A stretch of DNA of 64,000 nt from Raineya sp. (GCA_025454915.1 JALONN010000001.1:62001-126000), one strand, 5' to 3'. Numbered from the stretch's first letter, positions 9,188-18,049 are shown. Numbers and translations are program-made. Notes: generated by a model not told the origin, from the letters alone.

Positions 9188-10553
9188 TTTTATCCCAAAT
9201 AGAACCTATTAGCATACCAACAATACTCATTAAAAATCCCCCTAAACTATCAGGAATAACAGAGTGAGGGAAATTTATCAGGTAAATCCATGTACAAAAG
9301 CCCAATATCATGGATAAAACAGTACCAGTTTTAGAAGGCTTGTTAAGGTACAAAGCTGCCCAAATGGGTACAACCAGACTTACCAACCCAGAAGAGGCAG
9401 CCAAAGAAGCAAGCTCAAAAATGCTTTCTCCGGAGTTTGCCAGTAGAAATGAAACAATAGTAATGATTACAACAGAAATTCTTAAAAGCCTCAAAAGAAC
9501 TTTGTCTCTATGTTCTTTAACAAATGGATAGAAAATATTTTCGGCAAGAACTGTAGCTGGAGCTAAAATAGCACCACTGGCTGTGCTTAAAATAGCGGAA
9601 AGTAAAGCTCCCAGAAATAAAACTTGTATCCAAATATTGCCTGTCTGTAATACCAAATAAGGCATCAGTGTTTCAGCATGATTTTTAATCTGTTCAGGAT
9701 ATAAAACTCTTGCATACAATGTAATAACAAGTGGAATAGCAGTAATAATTAAATATACTCCAGCTGAAATAAAAGAAGCTTTAACGGCTACTTTTTCCGA
9801 TTTTGCAGAAAGAACACGTTGTAAAACATCCTGAGAAGGAATAGAACCAAGTCCCAAAGTCATCCAAGCAGTGATATACCATAAAATATCTTTTAGATTA
9901 TTTTTAGGTAAAATCTCAAAATATTTGGTTTCACTTTGTTGTAAAACAGTTTCAAAAGGCACTTTAGATGCCAAGCTCCATAATATAACTACTAAACCTG
10001 CTATAATGACAAAAGATTGTACAAAATCGGTAACTGATACAGCCCACATCCCTCCAATAAATGTATAAAATAACACAATACAAGAGCCTATCAGAATTCC
10101 CCAAAACAGAGGAATATGAGTTATAACTTCTAAAACCTCGCCAATGGCAACCAGTTGAGCTGCCACCCAGCCAAAGTAAGATCCCATCATTAGAAGGCTG
10201 GATATAAAAGCTACTTTGAAATTATATTTTCGTTCAAATAAATCTCCAAAAGTAAGTAAATTGGCTCGATACAGCTTTCTGGTAAAGAAAAATCCTATCA
10301 CCAGTAACGCCAAAACACCTCCTAAAGGCTCTTCAATAACGCCGAGCAAACCTTCTTTGGCATAAACGGCAGGGCTACCCATTAGGACTTCCGAGCCAAA
10401 CCATGTGGCAAATAAACATGCCACAGAAACACTTAAGGGTAAATTTCGACCAGCCAAAGCAAAATCTTGAGAGTTCTTTACTTTCTTAGAAGCCCAATAA
10501 CCAATGGCTATTGTAGAAAGTAAATAAACCAAAATGAAAATCTGTAATAGCAT
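9168..10553 (-). CDS. Sodium:solute symporter (SSS family)
   Basis: A 461-aa polytopic membrane protein with about 12-13 hydrophobic helices. SSS hallmarks are the N-terminal 'DFALAGRNLP' after helix 1, 'ATWFGSEVLMG' in helix 2, the central 'GLGSIPSQDVLQRVLSAKSE' loop that defines the family, and 'LSTASGAILAPATVLAENI' in helix 8. It uses the sodium gradient to import a small solute such as a sugar, amino acid or carboxylate, and the substrate cannot be read. It lies 3 bases downstream of an unknown membrane-protein gene, so it is the last gene of a four-gene leftward operon starting at the cytochrome c peroxidase. Confidence 0.92.
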   Translation of the reverse strand: MLLQIFILVYLLSTIAIGYWASKKVKNSQDFALAGRNLPLSVSVACLFATWFGSEVLMGSPAVYAKEGLLGVIEEPLGGVLALLVIGFFFTRKLYRANLLTFGDLFERKYNFKVAFISSLLMMGSYFGWVAAQLVAIGEVLEVITHIPLFWGILIGSCIVLFYTFIGGMWAVSVTDFVQSFVIIAGLVVILWSLASKVPFETVLQQSETKYFEILPKNNLKDILWYITAWMTLGLGSIPSQDVLQRVLSAKSEKVAVKASFISAGVYLIITAIPLVITLYARVLYPEQIKNHAETLMPYLVLQTGNIWIQVLFLGALLSAILSTASGAILAPATVLAENIFYPFVKEHRDKVLLRLLRISVVIITIVSFLLANSGESIFELASLAASSGLVSLVVPIWAALYLNKPSKTGTVLSMILGFCTWIYLINFPHSVIPDSLGGFLMSIVGMLIGSIWDKKNKTTV

Positions 10554-10556
10554 AAT

Positions 10557-11891
10557 TTAATACCAAAACGTAATCAGGGCTTCATAGGGGCGTGTATCTG
10601 GGTTGTATTTTTTGTTGGCAATCACTTTCAGTTGATTTCGTCCTTTTTTACAAATTTTAGAAGGAATGTACATCATCACACCCTTATTATCATCGTCAAA
10701 TTCATAAAACATAAACTCATTTTTTGCAAAAGTGCTGTCATTGAGTCGTATTTGATATGCATTTTTCAAGCATTCAAGTTTTTGTTCATCTTGATATACA
10801 CGATTTTCATATTTACTTTTCTTTTTGTCATCTATTGGTTTTTTACACAAACTATCTAAAAAATCATCATGTTTTTTATGATAAGCAATAAAGAGACGAA
10901 CATAAGGTTCTGTAATGATGTCGGATTGAATGGTAAAGGTTCGGGGCTTATCTGAAGGACGTTGGTTTTCGTAATAATAATTGAGTAAAAAAGTTTCACG
11001 AGTATAAGAAGTATAAAAATGATGTAACTTGAATGGAGATGTACCTAACAAAGAAAATAAATTAAAACCCATCATAAACATAAAACCAATACCCACAAAA
11101 ATATTAATGATGTTAATTCTTTTGTGTGATACAGTAGAATTGAATGTGAGCAGTAAAGACTGAATGTGGTCACCAAAGAAAGGTAAGAATATCTTTTGGA
11201 AACTTGCTGCAAAGTGATAATGCCATTTACCATACTTAGGGTGATTTTTAAATCGCTTTTGTCCTAAGATAATAACACTAGTAGTAGGTATCATAACTAA
11301 AGTAAGAAAGGCGAATAATAGCAGATTTTCGTACTTTGCATAAAGTACTTTTCCCAAAAGATTTTGAAAAATATTGTATATTATAATAAATAAAAAGTAC
11401 ATCAGACATATACTGATGAGTTGTAAGATAATCATGATTGCCAAAGCAAAAACAATACTGGCTGCTTTATCGAGTTTATCTGCTAATACATCCAAATTTT
11501 GCATTTTGGATTTTAATTTCTCCTTTCCATAATCCCCATAAACAGTAATTCTATTGAAATCTATTCCTTTGGGATACACAGATATGACACCCAAAAAACC
11601 TACCCAAAAACCTCTCAGAATAAAATGAACAATAAAAGCAATGGAAAGAATCTGACTTGCTGATATAAGAATAGCTGAAATAAGAGCAGGCATCATGGCA
11701 TTACCCATGCCTTCATTGATCTGATAATTAACTGTGTATGTATTGAAAGCCTCTTGAATAATTTTAGGCAAACTAAAGGTCGCATAAATAGCAAAACCAG
11801 AAATAATAAGTTCTGGATTCCAGCTTTGTTCACTGATTTCCTCAAGCCATTTTTTATTTCTGGAGTCCTCGTGATGTATATTTTCTTCCAT
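10557..11891 (-). CDS. Unknown polytopic membrane protein
   Basis: I chose ATG 11891 (444 aa). The frame extends 7 codons further to a TTG, which is less likely. About five to six hydrophobic segments lie between residues 30 and 310, with a charged region after the second pair ('KEKLKSKMQNLDVLADKLDKA'). A soluble, Lys/Asp-rich C-terminal domain of roughly 140 residues follows. I recognise no family. It sits in an apparent operon with another unknown membrane protein upstream (57-base gap) and the SSS symporter downstream (3-base gap), so a role in envelope or transport is possible but unproven. Confidence 0.6.
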   Translation of the reverse strand: MEENIHHEDSRNKKWLEEISEQSWNPELIISGFAIYATFSLPKIIQEAFNTYTVNYQINEGMGNAMMPALISAILISASQILSIAFIVHFILRGFWVGFLGVISVYPKGIDFNRITVYGDYGKEKLKSKMQNLDVLADKLDKAASIVFALAIMIILQLISICLMYFLFIIIYNIFQNLLGKVLYAKYENLLLFAFLTLVMIPTTSVIILGQKRFKNHPKYGKWHYHFAASFQKIFLPFFGDHIQSLLLTFNSTVSHKRINIINIFVGIGFMFMMGFNLFSLLGTSPFKLHHFYTSYTRETFLLNYYYENQRPSDKPRTFTIQSDIITEPYVRLFIAYHKKHDDFLDSLCKKPIDDKKKSKYENRVYQDEQKLECLKNAYQIRLNDSTFAKNEFMFYEFDDDNKGVMMYIPSKICKKGRNQLKVIANKKYNPDTRPYEALITFWY

Positions 11892-11948
11892 ATCTGATAG
11901 GTTTGGACACAAAGATATTATTTTTCAAGAAAAGAAAAACTTAGATGG

Positions 11949-13037
11949 TTAAAGATGGAATTCATAAGCTATTTTTCTGGCTAAATTTCTGATAAGCATT
12001 TCATCTGTATCCAATACAAATCGTATTTGTTTACCACTTAAAAGCTCAGCCACTATTTCATAATTACCTTTGTATTTGCTTTCTTTAGAAAAAACTTTTA
12101 CAATTTTATCAGAAGAGGAAATTTGTACAGAGGTGTTACCCAAAAAAGGTAAAGGAGTGCTAATAGACTCTATTTTTGTATGAGTGATTTTGATTTTTTG
12201 GTGATTAATTAGTTGAACGAAAACAAAATAAAGAGTGATGGCAATAAAAGCAACTAAGAAAATCCCCCAAAGGAATTTATAGTCAAAACGTTTGTAACCA
12301 GCAGCCCCGATACCAATAAAAACAATGAAAAATAGAAGAATAAAAATTGTCCACTCCCAAGAAAAACTTCTGGGTTTGAGGGTAATATAAAGACCTTCAC
12401 TTCTTTTTTCAAAAATAATTCTATCGGAAAATATTTCGTTTGTAGGGTTCGAATTTGGTTTTAATCTGCTTTTAATACTATTGAGTTTTTTATCTACTTG
12501 TTCTTTTGGAATATAGGGCAAAAGTATATAATCACCTGTTTCGTTGTTGAGTACAATGCTATAATACGAATTTTTGATACGTTTATTCTGCTTGACATGG
12601 TAATTGAACTTGTAATTCAGGTCGTAATGAGTATTGAGCAGAATAGTTTGACTAGAAGCTAAAAAGGATGGATGGTAACGAAGTATAATTTTATCCGCTT
12701 CAATAATGGTAGTTTGTTGTAAGTATAAACTTGTGTAAATTTTTGTAGAAAAGTATAATAAAACAAAGATACTTAAGCCTAAAATAATATTTCTTTTTTG
12801 GTTAGACAATGACTTATTCATTGCTATAATACCAACAATAATGGATACAATGATAAAACCTGCCAAATACTTGATGAACGAAAATATATTAAAGTAGAAA
12901 AAAGAAATAATAAGTTGATGATCAGATTCTTGCCATTGTTCGGGGGTATCTAAAATAATAAAACGATATAAAATAGCACAGATTAGTCCTAACCATAATA
13001 CAAGAAGGAAACGAGATACAATTTTCCCTGTAGGCAT
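11949..13037 (-). CDS. Unknown membrane protein with PH-like C-terminal region
   Basis: A 362-aa protein with paired hydrophobic helices near the N-terminus (about residues 8-28 and 50-75, then 85-105) and another pair around 230-275. These separate two soluble segments, each of which looks like a small beta domain with 'KIILRYHP' or 'SISTPLPFLGNTSVQI' strands and ends in a helix. The duplicated two-helix-plus-beta layout recalls bacterial PH-domain membrane proteins, but there is no diagnostic motif. It starts 14 bases downstream of the peroxidase gene and is likely co-transcribed with it. Confidence 0.55.
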   Translation of the reverse strand: MPTGKIVSRFLLVLWLGLICAILYRFIILDTPEQWQESDHQLIISFFYFNIFSFIKYLAGFIIVSIIVGIIAMNKSLSNQKRNIILGLSIFVLLYFSTKIYTSLYLQQTTIIEADKIILRYHPSFLASSQTILLNTHYDLNYKFNYHVKQNKRIKNSYYSIVLNNETGDYILLPYIPKEQVDKKLNSIKSRLKPNSNPTNEIFSDRIIFEKRSEGLYITLKPRSFSWEWTIFILLFFIVFIGIGAAGYKRFDYKFLWGIFLVAFIAITLYFVFVQLINHQKIKITHTKIESISTPLPFLGNTSVQISSSDKIVKVFSKESKYKGNYEIVAELLSGKQIRFVLDTDEMLIRNLARKIAYEFHL

Positions 13038-13051
13038 AGTATCGTTTTTAA

Positions 13052-14104
13052 TTACTTAACTGTGTTATTAAACTCTGAAAAACGTTCATCTTTTAAGAAA
13101 CTCTCATCTGTAAGTGCTTTCAAGAAAGCAATAATATTCGTTTTTTCTTCTTCTGTAAGGTCAATTCCAAATGTGCCATTCGATTTTTTAAGTAGTGGGT
13201 CAAGATTGGGATTGTTTTTAACACCTGTTTGATAATGGTTTAGAACCTGTTCAAGTGTTGAAAATCTTCCATCATGCATATAAGGTCTTGAAAACTCAAT
13301 ATTTCTCAGGCTTGGTACTTTAAATTTGTATTTGTCAGAGACTAGTAAGGTAATTTTCTCTCTTCCTGTATCTTGGCGAGCTGTAGGAGAGAGTCCGTTA
13401 TCTCTAAAACTCAAATCAGTAAATAAAATCCCCTGATGACACGAAGAACATTTATTTTCAAAAAGTTGCATTCCTTTTATTTCTAAATTTGAAAGGGTGG
13501 CTTTTCCTGCCAAATATTTGTCATATCGGCTATTATTAGAAACCATCATGAGCATAAATTGAGAAAGAGCCTTTAAAAATCTGTCAGTTGTAATTTCCTC
13601 ATCTCCAAAGGCTTCTTTAAATAATTTGGGATATGTAGAATGGTTTCGAAGTTTTTCCAAGACATTGGAAAGCTTTTCGTCCATTTCAACAGGGTTTTGT
13701 ACTGGCTGTACAGAAAAAAAATCTAAATGGTTTACCCCACCATCCCAGCCAAAAGAGTTATACCAAGCCAGATTTTGAAGTGAAGAAGCATTTCTTATAC
13801 CTAATTTATCATCAATTCCGTGGCTTACATCGTGTTCGTGGTGTGTAAAAGCAAAGTTTTGTTGGTGGCATGTCCCACAGCTAATAGAACCATCTCTTGA
13901 AAGTATTCCATCATAAAACAAAGCTTTTCCAAGCTTAAAACCAGCAGGAGTAGGAGGGTTTTCAGCAATATTATAGTGTGTATCTGGAAAATTGGAAGGC
14001 TTTTCGAATTTAATAGAAGCATAAATATCTGGTTTTTGTTCTTCTCTCTTTTTACAAGCCCAGAAAAATAAAGATAAAGTGATGATTGGCAATAAACATT
14101 TCAT
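13052..14104 (-). CDS. Di-heme cytochrome c peroxidase (MauG/CcpA family) lipoprotein
   Basis: A 350-aa exported protein that reduces hydrogen peroxide with electrons from c-type cytochromes, or oxidises a protein substrate like MauG. The N-terminus is a lipoprotein signal with Cys17 in 'FFWACKK'. Two heme c motifs are present: CGTCH at residues 76-80 and CSSCH at 219-223. The family sequences 'LGKALFYDGILSRDGSISC' and 'VPSLRNIEFSRPYMHDGRFSTL' are also present. Length fits the family. It is the first gene of a leftward operon with two unknown membrane proteins and an SSS symporter. Cytochrome maturation would need thiol reduction, consistent with dsbD nearby. Confidence 0.92.
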   Translation of the reverse strand: MKCLLPIITLSLFFWACKKREEQKPDIYASIKFEKPSNFPDTHYNIAENPPTPAGFKLGKALFYDGILSRDGSISCGTCHQQNFAFTHHEHDVSHGIDDKLGIRNASSLQNLAWYNSFGWDGGVNHLDFFSVQPVQNPVEMDEKLSNVLEKLRNHSTYPKLFKEAFGDEEITTDRFLKALSQFMLMMVSNNSRYDKYLAGKATLSNLEIKGMQLFENKCSSCHQGILFTDLSFRDNGLSPTARQDTGREKITLLVSDKYKFKVPSLRNIEFSRPYMHDGRFSTLEQVLNHYQTGVKNNPNLDPLLKKSNGTFGIDLTEEEKTNIIAFLKALTDESFLKDERFSEFNNTVK

Positions 14105-14235
14105 AGTTTGTAGTGTTTTAAGAATTTTAACAAAAAAGTTGCCACAAAGGGTTAGTAAATCATTTTTTAATCTGTAATTTTACAAAAAAATTTTTGGAAC
14201 ACATAATTTTTAAAGTAGCTGATTTTTGTTGATTT

Positions 14236-15645
14236 ATGGTTTTTGCAAGTCTGGTTTTTTTGTGCTTTTTTCTTCCCCTCAATTTATTACTTTACTACGC
14301 ATCTAATAACAATACATACAGAAATATTGTTTTGACGATATTTTCTTTGGTTTTCTATGCTTGGGGTGAGCCTGTTTGGGTAGGTTTGTTGGTATTGACA
14401 TGTTTTATAGATTATCTAAATGGCTTGTGGATTGAGAAGGCAAGAGGTACCCGATGGGCAAAAGGAGGAGTGATTGTCTCTGTGGTCGTCAATTTGGCTG
14501 CACTCATTGGCTTTAAGTATAGTGGCTTTATCTATGAAAACATCAATGCTGTATTTGGGACAAACTTCGATATTCCTAAAATAGCCTTACCTGTCGGAAT
14601 ATCGTTTTATGTGTTTCAGACGCTTTCTTATATCATTGATGTGTACAGAGATGGAGTAAAGGCTCAACGTTCTTTTATGAAGTTTCTGTTGTTTGTGAGT
14701 TTGTATCATCAGCTTGTAGCAGGTCCTATTGTTCGTTATGTGCATATTGCCCACGAAATAGATAACAGACGTTTCAACTGGATAGATATTAGTGCTGGTA
14801 TTCATCGTTTTTGCATCGGACTTTTTAAGAAAGTAGCCATTGCTAATGTTGCTGGAGAGTTTGTAAAGAAGTATCTGGACGGAAATTTAGCTGATATTTC
14901 AGTTGGTGAAGGCTGGTTTGGAATCATCATGTTTTCGATTCAGATTTATTTTGACTTCTCTGGATATTCGGATATGGCAATTGGTTTGGGACGTATGTAT
15001 GGCTTTCACTATCACGAAAACTTCAATTATCCATATATTGCTAAATCGGCAACGGAGTTTTGGCGTAGATGGCATATTTCGTTGGGAACGTTTTTCAGAG
15101 ACTATGTATATATCCCATTGGGTGGAAACAAGAAAAATGCCTATTTAAACTTGTTTATTGTCTGGGGGCTTACAGGTATGTGGCATGGAGCAAGTTGGAA
15201 CTTTATTCTGTGGGGTTTGTATTTTGGGGTACTGATTTTCATTGAGAAGATGTTTTTACTTAAAATCTTTGAAAAAATTCCTGCTTTCTTTGGGCATATT
15301 TATCTTCTTTTTGCTGCTGTATTGGGCTGGGCATTGTTTTACTTTACAGATTTCAATAAACTAATTCAATTCTTTCAATTATTATTTGGAGCAACCAAAA
15401 GCCCGCTTTGGAACTACGAACTTACATTTGCCCTGCAAGAAAACATGTTTTGGATGTTAATTGCATTTGTATTATGTATGCCTGTGTATATGTGGGTAAG
15501 CAAATGGGTAGCTAAAGAAATGAAATATAGTCAAAAATTATATCCTTGGGTACTTTCTATGGCTTTTCAGTTTGTACTGCTTATACTGTCCATTGCGATG
15601 CTTGTAGGCAACACTTATAACCCGTTCATATATTACAGATTCTAA
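14236..15645 (+). CDS. MBOAT family O-acyltransferase (AlgI/DltB-like)
   Basis: A 469-aa polytopic membrane enzyme that transfers acyl groups, usually acetyl or alanyl, across the membrane to extracellular polysaccharides or other glycans. Signatures seen: the N-terminal 'YYASNNNTYRNIVL' region, 'LPVGISFYVFQTLSYIIDVYRD', 'FFDFSGYSDMAIGLGRMYGF'-type core, 'FWRRWHISL' and the catalytic His317 in 'GMWHGASWNF'. AlgI/DltB proteins normally pair with an SGNH-type AlgJ/AlgX/DltD partner. None is adjacent here. Instead an alpha/beta hydrolase begins 2 bases after the stop. The polymer that is modified is unknown. Confidence 0.92.
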   Translation: MVFASLVFLCFFLPLNLLLYYASNNNTYRNIVLTIFSLVFYAWGEPVWVGLLVLTCFIDYLNGLWIEKARGTRWAKGGVIVSVVVNLAALIGFKYSGFIYENINAVFGTNFDIPKIALPVGISFYVFQTLSYIIDVYRDGVKAQRSFMKFLLFVSLYHQLVAGPIVRYVHIAHEIDNRRFNWIDISAGIHRFCIGLFKKVAIANVAGEFVKKYLDGNLADISVGEGWFGIIMFSIQIYFDFSGYSDMAIGLGRMYGFHYHENFNYPYIAKSATEFWRRWHISLGTFFRDYVYIPLGGNKKNAYLNLFIVWGLTGMWHGASWNFILWGLYFGVLIFIEKMFLLKIFEKIPAFFGHIYLLFAAVLGWALFYFTDFNKLIQFFQLLFGATKSPLWNYELTFALQENMFWMLIAFVLCMPVYMWVSKWVAKEMKYSQKLYPWVLSMAFQFVLLILSIAMLVGNTYNPFIYYRF

Positions 15646-15647
15646 AT

Positions 15648-16502
15648 ATGCAAATACTTTCAATACCTGCAACAGACGGCTATTTGCTGGCTTCAACACT
15701 TTTTGAAGCTAAAGAAGCTGAAAAAGGTATTGTGTGTATCAATTCGGCTGGAGGAGTGAGCCAAAAGTTTTATCATAAATATGCTACATATTTAACAGAA
15801 AATGGTTTTACGGCTCTAACATGGGATGTAAGAGGGATAGCTGCCTCCAGACCTAAAAAACTTAGAGGTTTTCAGGCTGATTTTGAAGATTGGGCAGAGA
15901 AGGATTTTAAAGGGATTCTCAAATGGTTGACAGATAAATATCAACAAAAAATACACATTATAGGACATAGCATAGGAGGAGCTTATGCAGGCATGATACA
16001 AGAACATGAAAATATAGCTTCTCTAATGACAGTAGCCACACAAGGAGCTTATTACAAAGATTGGGACAGCTCTATCAGAAGAAAATTATACTTTCAATGG
16101 CATGTTCTCATGCCGATTATCACAAAAATCTGGGGCTATTTCCCAGGTAAAAAATTAGGATTATTGGAGGATATTCCGGCTGGGGTTATAAAAGACTGGC
16201 ATGACAGAAAAAAGTATCCTAATCTTATAGACCAACATAAAGCTAAAGGAAAGCAATGGGGCTATCATTTACTGAAACTACCTATGAAAGTCATAGGTAT
16301 CACAGATGACCCCATCGGAACACCACAAGGAATAGAACGTTTTACAAAGCTGTTTGAAAACCCTCAAATGCAAGTACAAATGATTAGTCCTGAGCAGGTG
16401 CAAACAGATAAAATAGGACATTTTGATTTTTTTAGAAGTCGATTCAAAGAAACACTTTGGTCAATGACATTAGAATGGCTCAATAGCATAAAAAAACAGT
16501 AG
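15648..16502 (+). CDS. Alpha/beta hydrolase (COG4757-like)
   Basis: A 284-aa soluble hydrolase without a signal peptide. It shows the oxyanion-side strand 'GIVCINSAGG', the conserved 'LTWDVRGIAASRP' segment, the nucleophile elbow 'IIGHSIGGAYAG', an Asp in 'GITDDPIGTP' and a His in 'KIGHFDFFRS' near the end, forming a complete Ser/Asp/His triad. It matches the predicted-hydrolase group found as COG4757. It starts 2 bases after the MBOAT stop, so the two are almost certainly co-translated. It could act on the acylated product or acyl donor of that enzyme, by inference. Ends in a hairpin shared with the next gene. Confidence 0.82.
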   Translation: MQILSIPATDGYLLASTLFEAKEAEKGIVCINSAGGVSQKFYHKYATYLTENGFTALTWDVRGIAASRPKKLRGFQADFEDWAEKDFKGILKWLTDKYQQKIHIIGHSIGGAYAGMIQEHENIASLMTVATQGAYYKDWDSSIRRKLYFQWHVLMPIITKIWGYFPGKKLGLLEDIPAGVIKDWHDRKKYPNLIDQHKAKGKQWGYHLLKLPMKVIGITDDPIGTPQGIERFTKLFENPQMQVQMISPEQVQTDKIGHFDFFRSRFKETLWSMTLEWLNSIKKQ

Positions 16503-16518
16503 CTTTTGACTACTGTTT
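16494..16518. terminator. Bidirectional hairpin between convergent genes
   Basis: A 9-bp stem AAACAGTAG / CTACTGTTT with a 7-base loop. It overlaps the hydrolase stop and has only a short T tract, so termination may be moderate. Confidence 0.6.
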
Positions 16519-16524
16519 GATTGT

Positions 16525-17007
16525 CTAAAAATCTCTTTTTCCAGTGAAATTCTCAAGTTTTCTAACAAGAATACTGTTTTCTACATACTTGAGCGTTCTA
16601 TATTTACCTTTGGGAATCAAAACTACAAGAGGTGTTGCATTTTTCCAAACCAATCCTTCATCTGTTTTTTGAGAGGCATATTCAAAAGATAACTCTCCTT
16701 CGTCTAACTCAACTCTTTTGGCTTGCATTGTCCAAGCATTGTTTCCATACTTGATAATTCCTACTGCCATATACTTATTCCAATCAATATTAGTCACTTC
16801 TTTTACATAATGTCCAGGATAAGGCTTAAAAAAGTTCCTCCATTCCTTTTCATTATGGATAATCAGGAAGATATCTGTTCTTTCTGATTCTTCACCAATG
16901 AAGTGATAGCCTTTCACATGATGATAATTAATGTCTCCCTGAGGCTTTACAGTGAAGGCAAGAAGCAATAAAGATGATAATAAGATTGCTTTGAAATGTG
17001 TTCTCAT
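16525..17007 (-). CDS. Small secreted protein of unknown function (possibly PrcB-C-like)
   Basis: A 160-aa protein with an N-terminal signal peptide (hydrophobic 'ILLSSLLLLAFTV'). The mature part is predominantly beta, with 'FLIIHNEKEWRNFF' followed by 'IDWNKYMAVGIIKYG' and 'TPLVVLIPKGKY'. This pattern (a stress on W at the 'EKEW' position, then a buried 'DF/DW' strand and a proline-bearing strand near the end) resembles the PrcB C-terminal domain, but I cannot confirm it. No partner gene is adjacent. Confidence 0.5.
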   Translation of the reverse strand: MRTHFKAILLSSLLLLAFTVKPQGDINYHHVKGYHFIGEESERTDIFLIIHNEKEWRNFFKPYPGHYVKEVTNIDWNKYMAVGIIKYGNNAWTMQAKRVELDEGELSFEYASQKTDEGLVWKNATPLVVLIPKGKYRTLKYVENSILVRKLENFTGKRDF

Positions 17008-17122
17008 TTGATGATAGCAAAACTATGATACAAAAGTACTATAAAATTGTAGAATAACAAAATAATTAGTATTTTTTTTAAAAAAAATTACTAACGATTA
17101 TACGATAAAAATAATGATAAGG

Positions 17123-17151
17123 TTTCAAAAAAAAACTAAAAAGTATGTTTG
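17123..17151 (+). promoter_or_regulatory. Candidate promoter within the AT-rich gap
   Basis: -7 box TATGTTTG (17144-17151) fits TAnnTTTG, with TTTC 17 bases upstream in the -33 position. No gene start follows within 400 bases, but a terminator hairpin does at 17350. Confidence 0.35.
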
Positions 17152-17157
17152 CAGAAT

Positions 17158-17385
17158 AAAATTTGTTAAAAAAAAGAGAAAATATTACATGGGTTTTATA
17201 ATTGTTTCAATCAAAATAAAATTTTAATATTTAGTTGTATTTTGAAATTAAAAATATGTTTCTTATTGAAAAGTAGAATTATATTTTATGTCAAATACTT
17301 TAAAAAGTCGATGAAATACTAAAATAAAACGGCGAAATTTTGAATAAAAAAAAGACCTGCCACAAATTGCGACAGGTCTTTTATC
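17158..17385 (+). ncRNA. Candidate small RNA (promoter plus terminator, no ORF)
   Basis: The interval from just after the 17144 -7 box to the T run after the 17350-17382 hairpin would be a transcript of about 225 nt. No credible coding frame or known RNA family is recognised. The call rests only on promoter-terminator geometry and is tentative. Confidence 0.2.
17350..17382. terminator. Orphan terminator-like hairpin
   Basis: A 10-bp perfect stem (17350-17359 with 17373-17382) with a 13-base internal loop that can partly pair further. T run on the right and A run on the left, so it could act on both strands. No gene ends near it. Confidence 0.6.
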
Positions 17386-17619
17386 CTTCAACCAGCTATG
17401 ATTAATTCAAAAGTAATACAATATTATGAATATTCCAATAAAAATATGTATTTTTTTTATTTTTAACAATAAAATTAAAAAAACTGTATTTATTAAAGTT
17501 AAGTAAAAACTTGTTATTCAGGTTTCAATAAAAATATTTTTCTATAAAAAAATCTGTTTTGTAGAAATAAAAAACAGATAGCCTATATTGAAATGTTAAT
17601 CTTTTATAAAAATTAAAAA

Positions 17620-17976
17620 ATGACAGATTTTACGAATTTAAGAAACCATGTTCTCAAACGAGTAGAACTTTCAGAAGAAGATGTAAATGTATTCTGCTCT
17701 TTTTTCAAACAGTCAAAAATAAAGAAAAGACAGTTTATTATTCAGCCTGAATTTGTGGCAAAATATCGAAATTATATTGTACAAGGTGCATTTAGAGCTT
17801 ATGTTGTCGCAGATGAAGGTCAGGAACATACCATTCAGTTTGCCATTGAAGATTGGTGGATTTCAGATTACAACAGTTATATCTATCAGCAGCCAAACTC
17901 AGAAATAAAAGAGTTACCAAAAAAAGTTGAACTAGTTCAACTTTTTTGCTTAAACTGGTTTGCCTTTATTTCCTAA
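17620..17976 (+). pseudogene. Truncated Crp/Fnr-type regulator (cyclic-nucleotide-binding domain fragment)
   Basis: The first ~92 residues match the cyclic-nucleotide-binding-like domain of Bacteroidota Crp/Fnr regulators ('KKRQFIIQPEFVAKYRNYIVQGAFRAYV', here given in part, then 'TIQFAIEDWWISDYNSYI'). After 'YIYQQPN' the similarity stops. The remaining ~25 codons run through a perfect 28-bp palindrome (17920-17947) and end. The second half of the sensor domain and the whole DNA-binding HTH are absent, and no continuation in another frame precedes the next gene at 18050. Full-length relatives are about 190-200 aa. It is most likely a deletion remnant. It sits just upstream of an AhpD-like gene and a DUF417 gene that such a regulator may once have controlled. 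Confidence 0.75.
17920..17947. terminator. Perfect 28-bp palindrome, terminator-like
   Basis: A6-GTTGAACT / AGTTCAAC-T6, perfectly symmetric. It lies inside the aberrant tail of the truncated regulator at the point where homology is lost. It could be a terminator brought in by the deletion, or an operator-like inverted repeat. Confidence 0.6.
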
Positions 17977-18049
17977 TCTATTTCATTTTTATTGGAGCAG
18001 GTTTGATGCAATTTTGTAATGTCAATCAAGATAAATCAAACTCTTAAAA

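Larger units (their letters stand above)
17008..17619. other. AT-rich divergent intergenic region with orphan hairpin
   Basis: A 612-base stretch without a credible coding frame. It is extremely A/T rich, with homopolymer runs. It contains one candidate promoter (17123-17151, + strand) and one strong terminator-like hairpin (17350-17382). Nothing else is recognisable. It separates divergently oriented genes, so a terminator is not expected in the middle. Confidence 0.6.

Noticed and set aside
17008..17619. Possible gene or tRNA in the AT-rich gap
   Set aside because: No reading frame of useful length and no cloverleaf or acceptor-end pattern could be made out by eye.
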